DNA of 64,000 bases, from positions 1 through 64,000 of the forward strand of contig NZ_JAFDVE010000016.1 in the NCBI RefSeq assembly GCF_016888005.1, in the 5' to 3' direction. The position numbers and the translations under genes are program-made. This document shows, one piece after another, positions 8,306-17,900 of this stretch. A model generated the notes under the pieces. It ran no database searches, was not told the origin of the DNA, and worked only from the letters and a program-made list of their open reading frames with translations. The stretch's first letter is position 1. Every line of letters starts with the position of its first letter. Origin of the DNA: Phycicoccus sp. CSK15P-2. Lineage in GTDB: Bacteria > Actinomycetota > Actinomycetes > Actinomycetales > Dermatophilaceae.

Positions 8306-8799
8306 CAGCCCTTCCCCCGGTTGCGGCGCCGCAGCCGCAGGGGCGGCCGACCGCCGAGGTAGGACCGTGCCGGGTCGACGGCGAACCCCTGGCGCAGCGC
8401 CTCGCGCCCGATGAGCATCCGGAACCCCATCTCGTCGCGGTTCGCGAGCGTGACCTCGGCGGTCACCACCTGACCCACGAGCGAGACCTCGAGCTCGACG
8501 ACGAGCCGCTCCTCGGCGTGCCCGGACGAGGAACGCACCTCCCGGACGTCGAGCACCGGCCGCTCCAGGACGACCGCGTCGTCGTCCGAGCGCTGCCACG
8601 GGTGCACCGAGAAGCGCACCCAGCGATCACCGTCCCGGGTCTCCTCGGCGAGGTCGAAGGCGTGGATGGCCGAGGAGCGGGCCCCGGTGTCCAGCTTCGC
8701 CTTGACCCAGGGAACATCCGCTCCCGGAAGGCTGACCCACTCGCGCCAGCCTGCAAGGATGAGGGGGCTGTCAGTCGTCGTCCGACCGCTGTCGGTCAC
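8305..8799 (-). CDS. ATP-dependent zinc protease family protein (RimB-like, retropepsin fold)
   Basis: A protein of 164 residues. KAKLDTGARSSAIHA carries the D-T-G-A aspartic-protease-like motif, and EMGFRMLIGREALRQGF is the conserved second half of the PF05618 family. These single-domain pepsin-like proteins are usually encoded beside RimK-type ATP-grasp ligases, as here (27 bases to the divergent ligase start). The start is a GTG at 8799 chosen by homology (VTDSGRTTTDSP); no strong ribosome-binding site is visible. Despite the family name, ATP dependence is not shown by sequence. Inference: hydrolysis of a product made by the neighbouring ligase. Confidence 0.85.
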   Translation of the reverse strand: MTDSGRTTTDSPLILAGWREWVSLPGADVPWVKAKLDTGARSSAIHAFDLAEETRDGDRWVRFSVHPWQRSDDDAVVLERPVLDVREVRSSSGHAEERLVVELEVSLVGQVVTAEVTLANRDEMGFRMLIGREALRQGFAVDPARSYLGGRPPLRLRRRNRGKG

Positions 8800-8826
8800 G
8801 CGTCCGTCCTCTCCGACCGGGAAGTC

Positions 8827-10026
8827 ATGAAGCTCGCGATCCTCTCCCGCGCACCTCGTGCGTACAGTACGCAGCGCCTGCGCACCGCCGCCGCCGACCG
8901 GGGCCACGAGGTCAAGGTCCTCAACACCCTCCGCTTCGGCATCGACCTGGCCGGCGACGAGCCCGACCTGCAGTTCCGGGGCAAGCGCCTGTCCAGCTAC
9001 GACGCGATCCTGCCGCGGATCGGCAACTCGATCACGTACTTCGGCACCGCTGTCGTGCGGCAGTTCGAGCAGATGGACGTCTACACGCCCAACACGTCGT
9101 GGGGCATCGCCAACTCGCGGGACAAGCTCCGTGCCACCCAGATCCTCTCCCGACACAACATCGGGATGCCCGCCACCACCTTCGTCCGGGACCGGGCGGA
9201 CGTCATCCCGGCCATCGAGCGGGTCGGCGGGGCCCCCGTCGTCATCAAGCTCCTCGAGGGCACCCAGGGCATCGGCGTCATCCTCGCCCCCGAGCTCAAG
9301 GTGGCCGAGGCGATCATCGAGACCCTGCAGTCGACGAAGCAGAACGTCCTCATCCAGCGCTTCGTCAAGGAGTCCAAGGGTCGCGACATCCGGGCCCTCG
9401 TCGTCGGCGACCGCGTCGTCGCCGCCATGCGCCGCGTGGCCAAGGGCGACGAGTTCCGTTCCAACGTGCACCGCGGCGGATCGGTCGAGGCCGTCGAGCT
9501 CGACCCCGAGTTCGAGAAGGCGGCCGTCCGCTCGGCGCAGATCATGGGCCTGCGGGTGGCCGGCGTCGACATGCTCGAGGGGGCCGACGGGCCGCAGGTC
9601 ATGGAGGTCAACTCCTCCCCCGGCCTCGAGGGCATCGAGACCGCGACCAAGCTCGACGTCGCCGGCGCGATCATCGACCACATCGACAACCAGGTCGCCT
9701 TCCCCGAGATCGACGTCCGGCAACGGCTCACGGTCTCCACCGGCTACGGCGTCGCCGAGATCGCGGTCCTCGACGCGTCCGACCTCGTCGGCAAGGCGCT
9801 CGGCGACTCCGGGCTGCGCGAGCGGGACATCACCGCGCTCACGCTGCACCGCGGCACGTCGGTCATCCCCAACCCGAACCCCCGTCACGTGCTCGAGGCC
9901 GGCGACCGGCTGCTCTGCTTCGGCAGGCTCGAGGAGATGCGCTCGATGATCCCGAGCCGCCGCCGGCGCTCCCGCAAGGTGAAGAGGCTCCCGAAGGAGC
10001 CGATCCACGAGCCGCGCCCCGAGTAG
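8827..10026 (+). CDS. rimK: RimK-like ATP-grasp ligase with C-terminal RCK_C (TrkA-C)-like domain
   Basis: A protein of 399 residues. Residues 1-290 form a RimK/LysX ATP-grasp enzyme: MKLAILSRAPRAYSTQRL, the nucleotide-binding PVVIKLLEGTQGIGVILA, RDIRALVVGDRVVAAMRR and the metal-binding VMEVNSSPGLEGIE. Such enzymes add amino acids, often glutamate, to a carboxyl group. The last 95 residues (VSTGYGVAEIAVLDASDLVGKALGDSG ... RHVLEAGDRLLCFGRLEEM) look like a TrkA-C/RCK_C regulatory domain, which binds small ligands in ion channels and transporters, followed by a basic tail. Standard RimK of about 300 residues lacks this part. The ATG at 8827 gives the canonical N-terminus. The acceptor is unknown; the paired hydrolase genes support a reversible peptide modification. 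Confidence 0.9.
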   Translation: MKLAILSRAPRAYSTQRLRTAAADRGHEVKVLNTLRFGIDLAGDEPDLQFRGKRLSSYDAILPRIGNSITYFGTAVVRQFEQMDVYTPNTSWGIANSRDKLRATQILSRHNIGMPATTFVRDRADVIPAIERVGGAPVVIKLLEGTQGIGVILAPELKVAEAIIETLQSTKQNVLIQRFVKESKGRDIRALVVGDRVVAAMRRVAKGDEFRSNVHRGGSVEAVELDPEFEKAAVRSAQIMGLRVAGVDMLEGADGPQVMEVNSSPGLEGIETATKLDVAGAIIDHIDNQVAFPEIDVRQRLTVSTGYGVAEIAVLDASDLVGKALGDSGLRERDITALTLHRGTSVIPNPNPRHVLEAGDRLLCFGRLEEMRSMIPSRRRRSRKVKRLPKEPIHEPRPE

Positions 10027-10071
10027 CGCCAGGGCAGCGGCCTTCCTGGAACCACTGCCGCACAAGGGCTT

Positions 10072-10605
10072 TCAGGACATCTGCGCAGATGTCTCCCAGG
10101 ACGGCCGCATCCGCTGCCAGAGGGCGGTGTCCACCCGGCCGCCGAACTTGTGTCCGACCTCGCGCAGCGTGCCCACGTGCTCGAAGCCGAACGCGGCGTG
10201 CAGGGCTTCGCTCGCGGGGTTCGGCTGGGCGATGACCGCGATGCAGGTGTGCACGCCGTCGGCGTCGACCCGGGCGAGCAGCTCGGCGTAGAGCCGGCGG
10301 CCGAGACCCCGCCCACGGGCCGCCTCGGCGAGGTACACCGAGACCTCCCGGGTCCCGTCGTACGCCGGCCGTGGCCGGTAGGTGGTGCTGAAGGCGTACC
10401 CGAGCAGCCCCAGCGCAACGTCCTCGGCGACGAGCACGTGGTCACCCGGGCGGGCCGAGGCCACGTGGGCGGCGTAGTGGTCGTCCGGCCGGGTCTCGAC
10501 GTCGAAGGTCGCGAGCGAGTGCAGCACGGCGTCGTTGTACACCGCCGCCATCGCCGCGAGGTCCGAGGGCTCGGCCGGACGGACCACCGTCCCGGCATCC
10601 GTCAT
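10072..10605 (-). CDS. GNAT-family N-acetyltransferase (phosphinothricin acetyltransferase-like)
   Basis: A protein of 177 residues. VVRPAEPSDLAAMAAVYNDAV at the N-terminus, the acetyl-CoA loop EAARGRGLGRRLYAELL (Q/RxxGxG/A) and ALHAAFGFEHVGTLREVGHKFG are typical of the Pat/bar group, which N-acetylates small amine substrates. The ATG overlaps the stop of the sirtuin gene (ATGA), so the two are cotranscribed. It is convergent with rimK, with a weak hairpin in between. An acetyltransferase next to a deacetylase suggests opposing reactions, but the Pat-like sequence fits small-molecule acetylation better than protein acetylation. Confidence 0.86.
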   Translation of the reverse strand: MTDAGTVVRPAEPSDLAAMAAVYNDAVLHSLATFDVETRPDDHYAAHVASARPGDHVLVAEDVALGLLGYAFSTTYRPRPAYDGTREVSVYLAEAARGRGLGRRLYAELLARVDADGVHTCIAVIAQPNPASEALHAAFGFEHVGTLREVGHKFGGRVDTALWQRMRPSWETSAQMS

Positions 10606-11564
10606 GCGGCCGCGGCCCACCGGACGAGCCGGTCGAGCGTCGGCGCCAGCTCTGCGTCGACCCGCAGGCTCATGTGCTCGTCGCCCCGCGTGGGCCCCCG
10701 GGTGACCCCGATGACGGGGACGCCACGCCGTGCCGCGTGCCGGACGAACCGCAGCCCGGACATCACGGCGAGCGAGGAGCCGAGGACCAGCAGCGCCGGT
10801 GCCGCGTCGGTGAGGGCGTAGCACCGCTCGACGCGGTCCTTGGGGACCGAGCCGCCGAAGAACACGACGTCGGGCTTCAGGGCGTCGCCACCGCAGGCGA
10901 GACAGGTCGGCAGCACGAAGCGCCGGGCGGCGGTGTCGGGGAGGTCGACGTCGCCGTCGGGGCGGATCTGGCTGCTCACCTGCGAGCCGTCCGGCGTTTC
11001 GCCGCGCACGAGCGCGACGAACCCGGGGTTCTCGAGTTCCATCCGCGCCTGGAGGCCCTCACGGTCACTGCGGTCGCCGCACGTGAGGCACACGACGTGT
11101 GCCAGGCTGCCGTGCAGCTCCGTGACGTCCGCACTGCCGGCCGCCTGGTGCAGGCCGTCGACGTTCTGGGTGACGACCGCCCCGAGCAGCCCCCGCTGCT
11201 GCAGCCTGGCGACCGCGCGGTGCCCCGTGTTGGGCTTCGCCCGGGAGAACCGCTGCCAGCCGACGTAGGAGCGCGCCCAGTACCGGCGCCGGTTCTCGCT
11301 CGTGGCGCAGAACTCGCCGTGCTGCATCGGCAGCACCCTGCGCGTGCCGTCCGGTCCGCGGTAGTCGGGGATGCCCGAGTCCGTGGACATCCCGGCCCCG
11401 GTGAGGACGAGCGTCCCGGGGTGGTCGCGCAGCGTCGAGGCGAGCCGGGCCAGCGCGGCGGGGTCGCGACACTCGGGAGGCATCGTGCGCTCCGCCCAGG
11501 CCGGTGGACGGGCCGGAGCGAGCACCCGGGGCGTCCCCGGGGTCCGGTCGGGGGCGAGGTCCAT
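10602..11564 (-). CDS. SIR2-family NAD-dependent protein deacylase
   Basis: A protein of about 320 residues (start at 11564; an in-frame ATG at 11576 is equally possible). GAGMSTDSGIPDYRG is the NAD-binding motif, TQNVDGLHQAAG the catalytic loop and ELHGSLAHVVCL contains the catalytic His. Two Cys pairs (CLTCG and CLACGG) form the zinc ribbon, and VLGSSLAVMSG is conserved. It removes acyl groups from lysine using NAD. An insert between the Cys pairs (about 40 residues, GETPDGSQVSSQIRPDGDVD) is typical of actinobacterial members. It shares an operon with the GNAT gene and is divergent from a LysR regulator, which may control it. Confidence 0.92.
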   Translation of the reverse strand: MDLAPDRTPGTPRVLAPARPPAWAERTMPPECRDPAALARLASTLRDHPGTLVLTGAGMSTDSGIPDYRGPDGTRRVLPMQHGEFCATSENRRRYWARSYVGWQRFSRAKPNTGHRAVARLQQRGLLGAVVTQNVDGLHQAAGSADVTELHGSLAHVVCLTCGDRSDREGLQARMELENPGFVALVRGETPDGSQVSSQIRPDGDVDLPDTAARRFVLPTCLACGGDALKPDVVFFGGSVPKDRVERCYALTDAAPALLVLGSSLAVMSGLRFVRHAARRGVPVIGVTRGPTRGDEHMSLRVDAELAPTLDRLVRWAAAA

Positions 11565-11637
11565 GACCCCGATCATCCCCCATCGGACGCGGGCGGTGCG
11601 CGTCGGTCGACGATGCGTCTCTCAGGAAGCACCTTTG

Positions 11638-11643
11638 TAGGAT
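11638..11643 (+). promoter_or_regulatory. -10 box of leaderless lysR-type gene
   Basis: TAGGAT seven bases before the ATG at 11651. The distance puts the transcription start at or next to the start codon. Confidence 0.55.
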
Positions 11644-11650
11644 GACCGCC

Positions 11651-12604
11651 ATGATCGACGCCGCGGGGCTGCGTGTCATGCGCGCCATCGCCCAGGAGGG
11701 CAGCTTCACCGCGGCCGCGGCCGCCCTCGGCTACACCCAGCCGGCCATCTCCCAGATGGTCCGCCGGCTCGAGCAGCGCACCGGCACGGTGCTCGTCGAG
11801 CGGGCCGGCCGCAGCGTGCGTCTCACCGAGGCCGGTGAGGTCCTCGCCCGGCATGCCGAGCCCGTGCTCGCGGCTCTCGACGCCGCCGAGGAGGAGGTCG
11901 CCGCGATCGCCGGGCTGCGCAGCGGCCGGGTCCGTCTCATGGCCTTCCCCTCCGCATCGGCCACCCTGGTCCCCCGTGCCCTCGCACTGGTCAAGCAGCG
12001 TTTTCCCGACGTGAGCATCAGCTTCACCGAGGCCGAGCCCCGGGAGAGCCTCGCGGCCCTGCGGGCCGGTGAGTGCGACCTCGCGGTGGCGTTCGCCTAC
12101 GAGGGCACCGATGTGGCACGCGGCGAGGAGGACCTCGATCCGTTCGTCATCACCCCCCTCCTCGAGGACGACGTACGCCTGGCGGTGCCGCGCGGCCACA
12201 CCGTGGCCGACCGGGCCACCGCCCGGCTCGCCGACCTCGCCGACGAGCCGTGGATCGCCGGCTGCCCCCGGTGCCGCGGGCACCTCCTCGAGCTCGCCGA
12301 CGCCGCCGGGTTCCGCCCGCAGGTGGCCTATGAGACCGAGGACTACGTGGCCGTCATGGGACTCGTCGCCGAGGGGCTCGGTGTCGCGCTCATCCCCGAC
12401 CTCATCCTGCGCACCGTGCACCACGCCGATGTCGTGGCCCTGCCGATCGAGCCCGCGTCCCGCCGCACCATCATGGCCATCACGACCCCGGACCTCAGCC
12501 GTGTCCCGGCGGTCTCGGCCACCCTCGACGCCCTCACCGAGAGCGCGAAGGGCCAGTCGACCGCGCCGACGACACACATGCCGGACCCCGCCTGGTCGAT
12601 CTGA
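11651..12604 (+). CDS. LysR-family transcriptional regulator
   Basis: A protein of 317 residues. The N-terminal HTH (residues 1-60, LRVMRAIAQEGSFTAAAAALGYTQPAISQMVRRLE) is followed by a periplasmic-binding-like effector domain with a Cys pair (GCPRCRGHLLELADAAGF) common in actinobacterial LysR proteins. An upstream ATG at 11642 exists, but a -10 box (11638-11643) overlaps it, so the ATG at 11651 is preferred. It is divergent from the sirtuin-GNAT operon, a usual LysR target arrangement. Effector unknown. The stop codon lies inside a perfect terminator hairpin. Confidence 0.9.
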   Translation: MIDAAGLRVMRAIAQEGSFTAAAAALGYTQPAISQMVRRLEQRTGTVLVERAGRSVRLTEAGEVLARHAEPVLAALDAAEEEVAAIAGLRSGRVRLMAFPSASATLVPRALALVKQRFPDVSISFTEAEPRESLAALRAGECDLAVAFAYEGTDVARGEEDLDPFVITPLLEDDVRLAVPRGHTVADRATARLADLADEPWIAGCPRCRGHLLELADAAGFRPQVAYETEDYVAVMGLVAEGLGVALIPDLILRTVHHADVVALPIEPASRRTIMAITTPDLSRVPAVSATLDALTESAKGQSTAPTTHMPDPAWSI

Positions 12605-12617
12605 CCAGGCGGGGTCC
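12583..12617. terminator. Bidirectional terminator between lysR-type gene and MHYT gene
   Basis: GGACCCCGCCTGGTC (12583-12597), loop GATCT, GACCAGGCGGGGTCC (12603-12617): a perfect 15-base stem between two convergent genes. The LysR stop codon (12602-12604) is within it. No T run on either side. Confidence 0.85.
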
Positions 12618-12646
12618 GCAAGGGCTGACGCGAGAGACGGGTCCGG

Positions 12647-13513
12647 TCAGACCGTGGCCTTCTCCGGCGTGGCGACCACCGTCGGCGGCTCCTCCGGCGT
12701 GCCTTCGGCCGAGGGCGCGCCCTCGTGGTCGATCCCGTCCACCTGCTCCTCCGGCCGCTCCGGGGCGAGCATGATGGCCGTGATCGGGACGGCCAGCGCG
12801 ATCAAGCCGAGGATGAGGACCGGGAAGAGGAAGGTGAAGACGTCGAAGCCGCTGGGGACCGGTGCGGCCTCGTCGATGTCGACGTGCAGCGCCGCCATGC
12901 CCGTGTAGTGCATGCCGACCACCGCGACGCCCATGACGAGACCCGCGGCGACGCGGGCGGGCTTGCCCCGGAGGGTCAGGCTGAACCAGAGCGCGACGGT
13001 CGCCGCGGCGACCGCGATGACGACCGACAGCGCCACGAGGAACATGTTGTACCCCATCTGGCCCTGGATCCCGACCGCCATCATGCCGGTGTAGTGCATG
13101 AGCGCCACCGCGACGCCCATGATGATGCCGGCGGGGACGAGCCGGGCCCACTGGACGGTCCGGCCGATCATGAGGAGGCCGAGGTAGGTGGCCCCGATGG
13201 CCAGCAGCGCGGAGAATGCCGTCCAGCCCAGGTCGTAGCGGGCGATGGTGTCGGGAACGCGCATCCCGAGCATCGCGATGAAGTGCATGAGCCACACCCC
13301 GATGCCGCCGATGGAGACGGCCGCGAGAGCGAGCCATCGCTGCCTCGGCGCCCCGTCCACCGCGAGTGCCGACTGACGCGCGCAGGCCAGGCCGACGATC
13401 GAGCCGGCGACGGCGACGGCGTAGGACAGGACCACGAGCCACGGCCCGAGGCTGAAGTGCTCGATCACGGCGTGGCCGTGGTCGGCTGCGGAGAGGAAGG
13501 GGGTCATCGTCAT
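12647..13513 (-). CDS. MHYT-domain seven-transmembrane sensor protein
   Basis: A protein of 288 residues with seven hydrophobic segments and three copies of the MHYT-type motif: WLMHFIAMLGM, ALMHYTGMMAV and VGMHYTGMAAL. The conserved Met and His residues face the outer membrane side and are predicted to coordinate a metal, probably copper, to sense oxygen, CO or NO. Most MHYT proteins carry a GGDEF, EAL or kinase domain; here only an acidic Pro/Glu-rich tail of about 45 residues follows. The start (13513) lies seven bases after the stop of the conservon GTPase, so it is cotranscribed with cvnABCD and may be a membrane partner of that system. Confidence 0.9.
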   Translation of the reverse strand: MTMTPFLSAADHGHAVIEHFSLGPWLVVLSYAVAVAGSIVGLACARQSALAVDGAPRQRWLALAAVSIGGIGVWLMHFIAMLGMRVPDTIARYDLGWTAFSALLAIGATYLGLLMIGRTVQWARLVPAGIIMGVAVALMHYTGMMAVGIQGQMGYNMFLVALSVVIAVAAATVALWFSLTLRGKPARVAAGLVMGVAVVGMHYTGMAALHVDIDEAAPVPSGFDVFTFLFPVLILGLIALAVPITAIMLAPERPEEQVDGIDHEGAPSAEGTPEEPPTVVATPEKATV

Positions 13514-13520
13514 GCTCCTG

Positions 13521-14117
13521 TCAGGCGGACTCGATGCGAGAGGTTGCGGTCAGCTGTTCCAGGGCGAACTCGGCGACGCGGATGAGGGCATGCTTGGCCG
13601 ACTCACGCTCGCGCGCGTCGATCGTCATGATCGGGATGCCGGGCGAGATCGCGAGGGCCTCGCGGATCTGGTCCGGCGTGTAGCGTTGTCCACCGTCGAA
13701 CTCGTTGATGGCGACGATGAACGGGAGCTTCTTGGCCTCGAAGTAGTCGACGACCGAGAAGCTGTCCTCCAGCCGGCCGGTGTCGACGATGACGATCGCA
13801 TCCACGGCACCGCGGATGAGGTCGTCCCACATGAACCAGAAGCGACGCTGGCCGGGGGTACCGAAGAGGTACAGGACGAGGTCGTTGCTCAGGGTGATGC
13901 GGCCGAAGTCCATCGCGACGGTGGTCGTCGCCTTGTCCGGCGTCGAGTCCATGTCGTCGATGCCGACCGACTCGGTCGTCACGAGAGCTTCGGTGCGGAG
14001 CGGGACGATCTCGGACACGGCACCGACCAGCGTGGTCTTGCCGACACCGAAACCCCCCGCCACGATGATCTTGGTCGAGGCGATGCGAGGCGCCTCGTCA
14101 AAGCGCACGGAGTCCAC
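13521..14117 (-). CDS. cvnD: CvnD-type Ras-like GTPase of the conservon
   Basis: A protein of 198 residues. P-loop GGFGVGKTTLVG (near residue 21), TTVAMDFGRI (switch region), FGTPGQRRFWFMW (G3-like) and AINEFDGG (G4-like, NxxD) mark the MglA/CvnD family of small GTPases. In Streptomyces conservons, CvnD works with the kinase CvnA, roadblock CvnB and DUF742 protein CvnC in a membrane complex likened to a G-protein-coupled system. It overlaps the DUF742 gene by 20 bases. Followed directly by the MHYT gene rather than the P450 (CvnE) found in some conservons. Confidence 0.93.
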   Translation of the reverse strand: MDSVRFDEAPRIASTKIIVAGGFGVGKTTLVGAVSEIVPLRTEALVTTESVGIDDMDSTPDKATTTVAMDFGRITLSNDLVLYLFGTPGQRRFWFMWDDLIRGAVDAIVIVDTGRLEDSFSVVDYFEAKKLPFIVAINEFDGGQRYTPDQIREALAISPGIPIMTIDARERESAKHALIRVAEFALEQLTATSRIESA

Positions 14118-14493
14118 GGAGAGTCCTTTCGATGAGATCGTGTCGCTGCCGGTCCGTTGCCCGGTCAGTCAGGGTGGCGCGCACGGAGACTGCTCCGACG
14201 TCCACGAGGTCAGCCAGCAGCACCCGGGTCACACCGAGTGGTTGCCGCAGCTGTGCGGCGATCTCTGCCACAGAGGGGTTCTGTGCGGCGCAGAGGTCGA
14301 GGATGGAGCGGCCGATGTCGTCTCCCACCTTCTCCGCCGAGACGACCTCGATGGTCGCCTCGACCGGCAGGTCGACGCGTGGCGCGGTGCGGCCCTTCGT
14401 GAGGGCGTACGGGCGGACGATGCTGGCGACGTGGATGGAGTCCCCGTCGTCGACGTCGGCCACCGGTGCGTCCGGCGGGTCGATGCCCACCAC
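14098..14493 (-). CDS. cvnC: CvnC-type DUF742 protein
   Basis: A protein of 131 residues. SIVRPYALTKGRT (the family's RPY-T-GRT signature) is followed by a winged-helix-like region (AAQNPSVAEIAAQLRQPLGVTRVLLADLVDVGAVSV). DUF742 proteins are the third component of conservons. The GTG start overlaps the roadblock gene's TAG stop by one base and the gene's end overlaps the GTPase start, so translation is coupled. Its precise role is not known; a DNA-binding-like fold has been suggested for the family. Confidence 0.92.
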   Translation of the reverse strand: MVGIDPPDAPVADVDDGDSIHVASIVRPYALTKGRTAPRVDLPVEATIEVVSAEKVGDDIGRSILDLCAAQNPSVAEIAAQLRQPLGVTRVLLADLVDVGAVSVRATLTDRATDRQRHDLIERTLRGLRAL

Positions 14494-14906
14494 TACGGGC
14501 TCACGGGTGTCCGGGTCCCGGGCTCGACCACGCGACCGACGCGCTCGACGAGCACGGCCATCTGGTAGCCGACCTGGCCGATGTCCGCCGAGGTGCTCGT
14601 GAGGACCGCGAGGTGAGAGCCGTCACCGACACTCATGAGGAGCATGTAGCCGTTCTGCATCTCGACGATCGACTGCAGCACGGTGCCACCGTCGAAGAGA
14701 CGGGCCGCACCGGTGGAGAGGCTCGCGAGACCGGAGGTGACGGCAGCCATCTGCTCGGCACGCTCGGTGGGGAGTCGTCGGCTGGCCGCCATGAGGAGGC
14801 CGTCCGCCGAGACGAGCACGGCGTGTGCAACGCCGGGAACGTCGTCGACGAACTTGCTGACGAGCCAGCCGAGGTTGCCGCTGGCGTCTGACGGTTGTGC
14901 ACTCAT
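14493..14906 (-). CDS. cvnB: CvnB-type roadblock/LC7 domain protein
   Basis: A protein of 137 residues with a single roadblock/LC7 domain ([32 protein letters not shown] ... [33 protein letters not shown]). Roadblock proteins regulate small Ras-like GTPases, here presumably the CvnD-type protein encoded two genes downstream. The ATG overlaps the stop of the sensor kinase gene (ATGA). Confidence 0.94.
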   Translation of the reverse strand: MSAQPSDASGNLGWLVSKFVDDVPGVAHAVLVSADGLLMAASRRLPTERAEQMAAVTSGLASLSTGAARLFDGGTVLQSIVEMQNGYMLLMSVGDGSHLAVLTSTSADIGQVGYQMAVLVERVGRVVEPGTRTPVSP

Positions 14907-17900
14907 GCGAAGTCCTTCTCTGCGGTGTGGGTGCTCTGGTCGTCGGCGTCCTCGCCGTGGTGGAGCCGGGCGGCCTCTCGACCGCGTCGGACCCCGTTGA
15001 GGTGGGAGGTCAAGGCCCGACGGACCTCGCCCGGGTCACGTCGACCCAGGCCGTCCAGGCCGGACAGGGCGTCCGCCTCGGCCGAACCCGGCACGAGGAA
15101 CGATCCGGGACGGCGGCTCGGGAGGCCCGCCGACGTGCGCTCGACGGGGGCGGAGGCGGTGGCGGCCTCCGCCGCGCGCCAGCCCTCGTCGATCTCGACC
15201 GACGCCCAGGCGCTCTCGCCGTTGGCGGCCGGCTCGCTGTCGAGCCACTTCGAGCGCAGCTGCCGGAAGATCGGCGTGGCCTCGGAGGTGGCCCAGTCGC
15301 CGGTGACGTTCGCCGGCTGCGCGGGGGGCGCGAACGCTGCCGGCGCCGCCGGGGCTGCGGGCACGGACGGCTCGGCCGGCGCGAACGGCTCGGCCGGGGC
15401 GGCGGGAGCGAACGGCGCCGCCGGAGGGGCGGGCTCGACGGGCGCGGGCGCCCCGAACGAGTCGCTCTGCTCGGCCTCCGCCGTGGGCTGCGGACGCGAG
15501 GAGAAGAACGCACCGATGCTGGCACGGCTCGCCGTGTCCTCGGGGCGGACCCGGACCCGGAGGTCGTCGTGCTCGGCAGCAGGGGCGGACTCGGCTGTGA
15601 CGGGCTCGCTGACGGCGGGCTCGGCAGGCACCTCGGCGGACCAGCTCTCCGCGGCGGCGGGCACCTCGACGGCGGGTTCGGCAGGAGCCTCGGCCGGGAG
15701 CTCGACGACGGGGATCTCGGCGGTGGCCGCGACGTCGGGGGTCTCGGTGACGGGCTCGACGGGGGTCTCGCTCGTCTCCGTGGCCTCGTGGACCTCCGGG
15801 GCGTCCGTGGCCTCGGCAGCGGCCGCGTCGGCCTGTGCCTCGGCGGGGGGCTCGGTGGCCGCCTCCTCGACGGACTCGGTCTGCGCCGGGGCGTCGGTCT
15901 CCTCCGGAGCCGTGACGTCGGCAGCCTGCTCGGCGGGGACCTCGTCGACGGGCGCGGCGTCGGCCGACTGCTCGGCCTCCTCCGCTGCCGCCCGCTCGCT
16001 CTCCTTCGCCTGGGCGGCGAGGCGGGCCAGGGGGCTCATCGCGGTGTGGCTCGTGCCGTTGCGCTTCGGGGCCTCGGCGGGAGCCGGGCCCAGACCGAAG
16101 GGGTCGGCACCGGCGCCGCTGGCTCCGGGGCGACGCTGCGGCAGCCCACCGGACGTGGCGACCGGGAACGGGCTGGGCGCGGGGAGCGCCGGGGGCATCT
16201 CCGGGGCCGCGGTCTCGAGCGGAGCGGTCTGCGTGGCGCGCGCCGCCGGGGCGACCGGCGCAGCAGGAGCGACCGGCGCAGGAGGAGCGACCGGCGCCGC
16301 CGGGGCAGCGGGCGCAGCAGGGGCCGCGGGCGTGGCGGACGCGGCAGGCGCCGCGGAGGCCGCCGGGGCCAGGGCGGACAGCGCCGGGGTCGCGGGGGCC
16401 GCGGCAGCGACCGGAGCGACCGCCTCGGTCCGGGGCAGCGCCCGGATGAGGCTGGCGGGGATGTGGACCGACGCGGTCACACCGGAGTGCTGGGCGTCGG
16501 AGTTGCTGCGCAGCCGGACGGTGATGCCGTGCCGCTGCGCGAGGCGCCCGACCACGAACAGACCCATTCGACGGGCCGTACCGACGGTGACCTCACCACC
16601 GGACTCGAGGTCGCCGTTGGCGATGTCCATGGCGTCCGCGGACATACCCAGACCGCCGTCGCGGATCTCGACGAGGTGGCCACCGTCCCAGGCGCGGGAG
16701 CCCTCGACGGCGACGTCGCTCGTCGGCGGCGAGAAGGCGAGCGCGTTGTCCATGAGCTCGGCGAAGAGGTGCGCGAGGTCGGCGGCAGCGGCGCCACCGA
16801 CGGTCGAGGCCGAGGCGTCCACCTGGAGGTTCAGGCGCTCGTAGCCCTGCACCTCGGACATCGCGGCGCGCAGGATGTCGGCAAGCGGCAGGTCGGCGCT
16901 ACCGGTCGACCGCTGCGACGCACCCGCGAGGACCAGGAGGCTCTGACCGTTCCGGCGCATACGGGCGGCGAGGTGGTCGAGGCGGAACAGGCGGGACAGC
17001 CGGTCCGGGTCCTCCTCGTCGCGCTCCAGCTCGTCGATGAGGGAGAGCTGCTGGACGACGAGGGACGAGCTACGCCGGGAGAGCGTCTCGAACATGTCGT
17101 TGAGCTGGCTCCGGAGTCGAGCCTGGTCACCCGCCAGGTGAAGGGCCTGGCCGTGCATCTCCTCGACCGCACGGGCGAGCTGGCCGGTCTCCTCGTGGGT
17201 GACGATCGGGATCGGGCGGACCGGTGGGGCGGCCTCGCCACGGAGGATCCGCTCGACCGCGTCCGGAAGGTCGCGGTTCGCGATCGAGAGCGTCGACTCA
17301 CGCACCTGGCTCAGCGGGCGGACCAGCATGCGGGCCACGAGCAGCGCCAGGGCGAGAGCGCCGAGGAGGGCGGCGACGACGAAGGTCGCGTCACGGAGGG
17401 CCACGGCGCGGGTGTCGAGCGTGGCCCTGCTCAGGCGTGAGTTCGCGTCGTCCGTGACCTGGCCGACCAGCGCCGAGTAGGACTCCTGGCTGGCCTCCGC
17501 GTTCGCCGCGGTGCCCAGGGTGGTCTCGGTGACCAGCGCCGAGAAGCGCGCGACGTTGGCGGCACGCAGCTGGCCGAGCACGGACGGGTCGACGAGGCTC
17601 ATCGAGTCGAGGGAGGCGGCCTCACGGCCCATGGCGCTGAGCGCCGCGGCCTGGAACCCGGCCTGGAGGAACGAGCTGCTGGAGCTCAGGTAGACCTGCT
17701 GCTCCGTGAGGGCCACCTGCGCCTCGACGAGGAGGATGAGCTCGGCGAGCTCCGGCTCCGACACCCTGGTCTCGGCGTCGAGGGCCTCGAGGAAGTCGAC
17801 GACCTGCGTCTCCACCGCACGTAGCGGCTGGATGACGTCGGCGGGCGCACGAGCGCCGCGCTCGGCGACGCGCTCGAGCTGCTGGCCGGCGTCGACCGCC

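Noticed and set aside
16240-16400. Repetitive DNA resembling a tandem array (possible CRISPR or minisatellite)
   Set aside because: It encodes the Ala/Pro/Val repeat of the CvnA tail ([10 protein letters not shown]-type) in frame; units are imperfect, have no spacers and keep coding periodicity.
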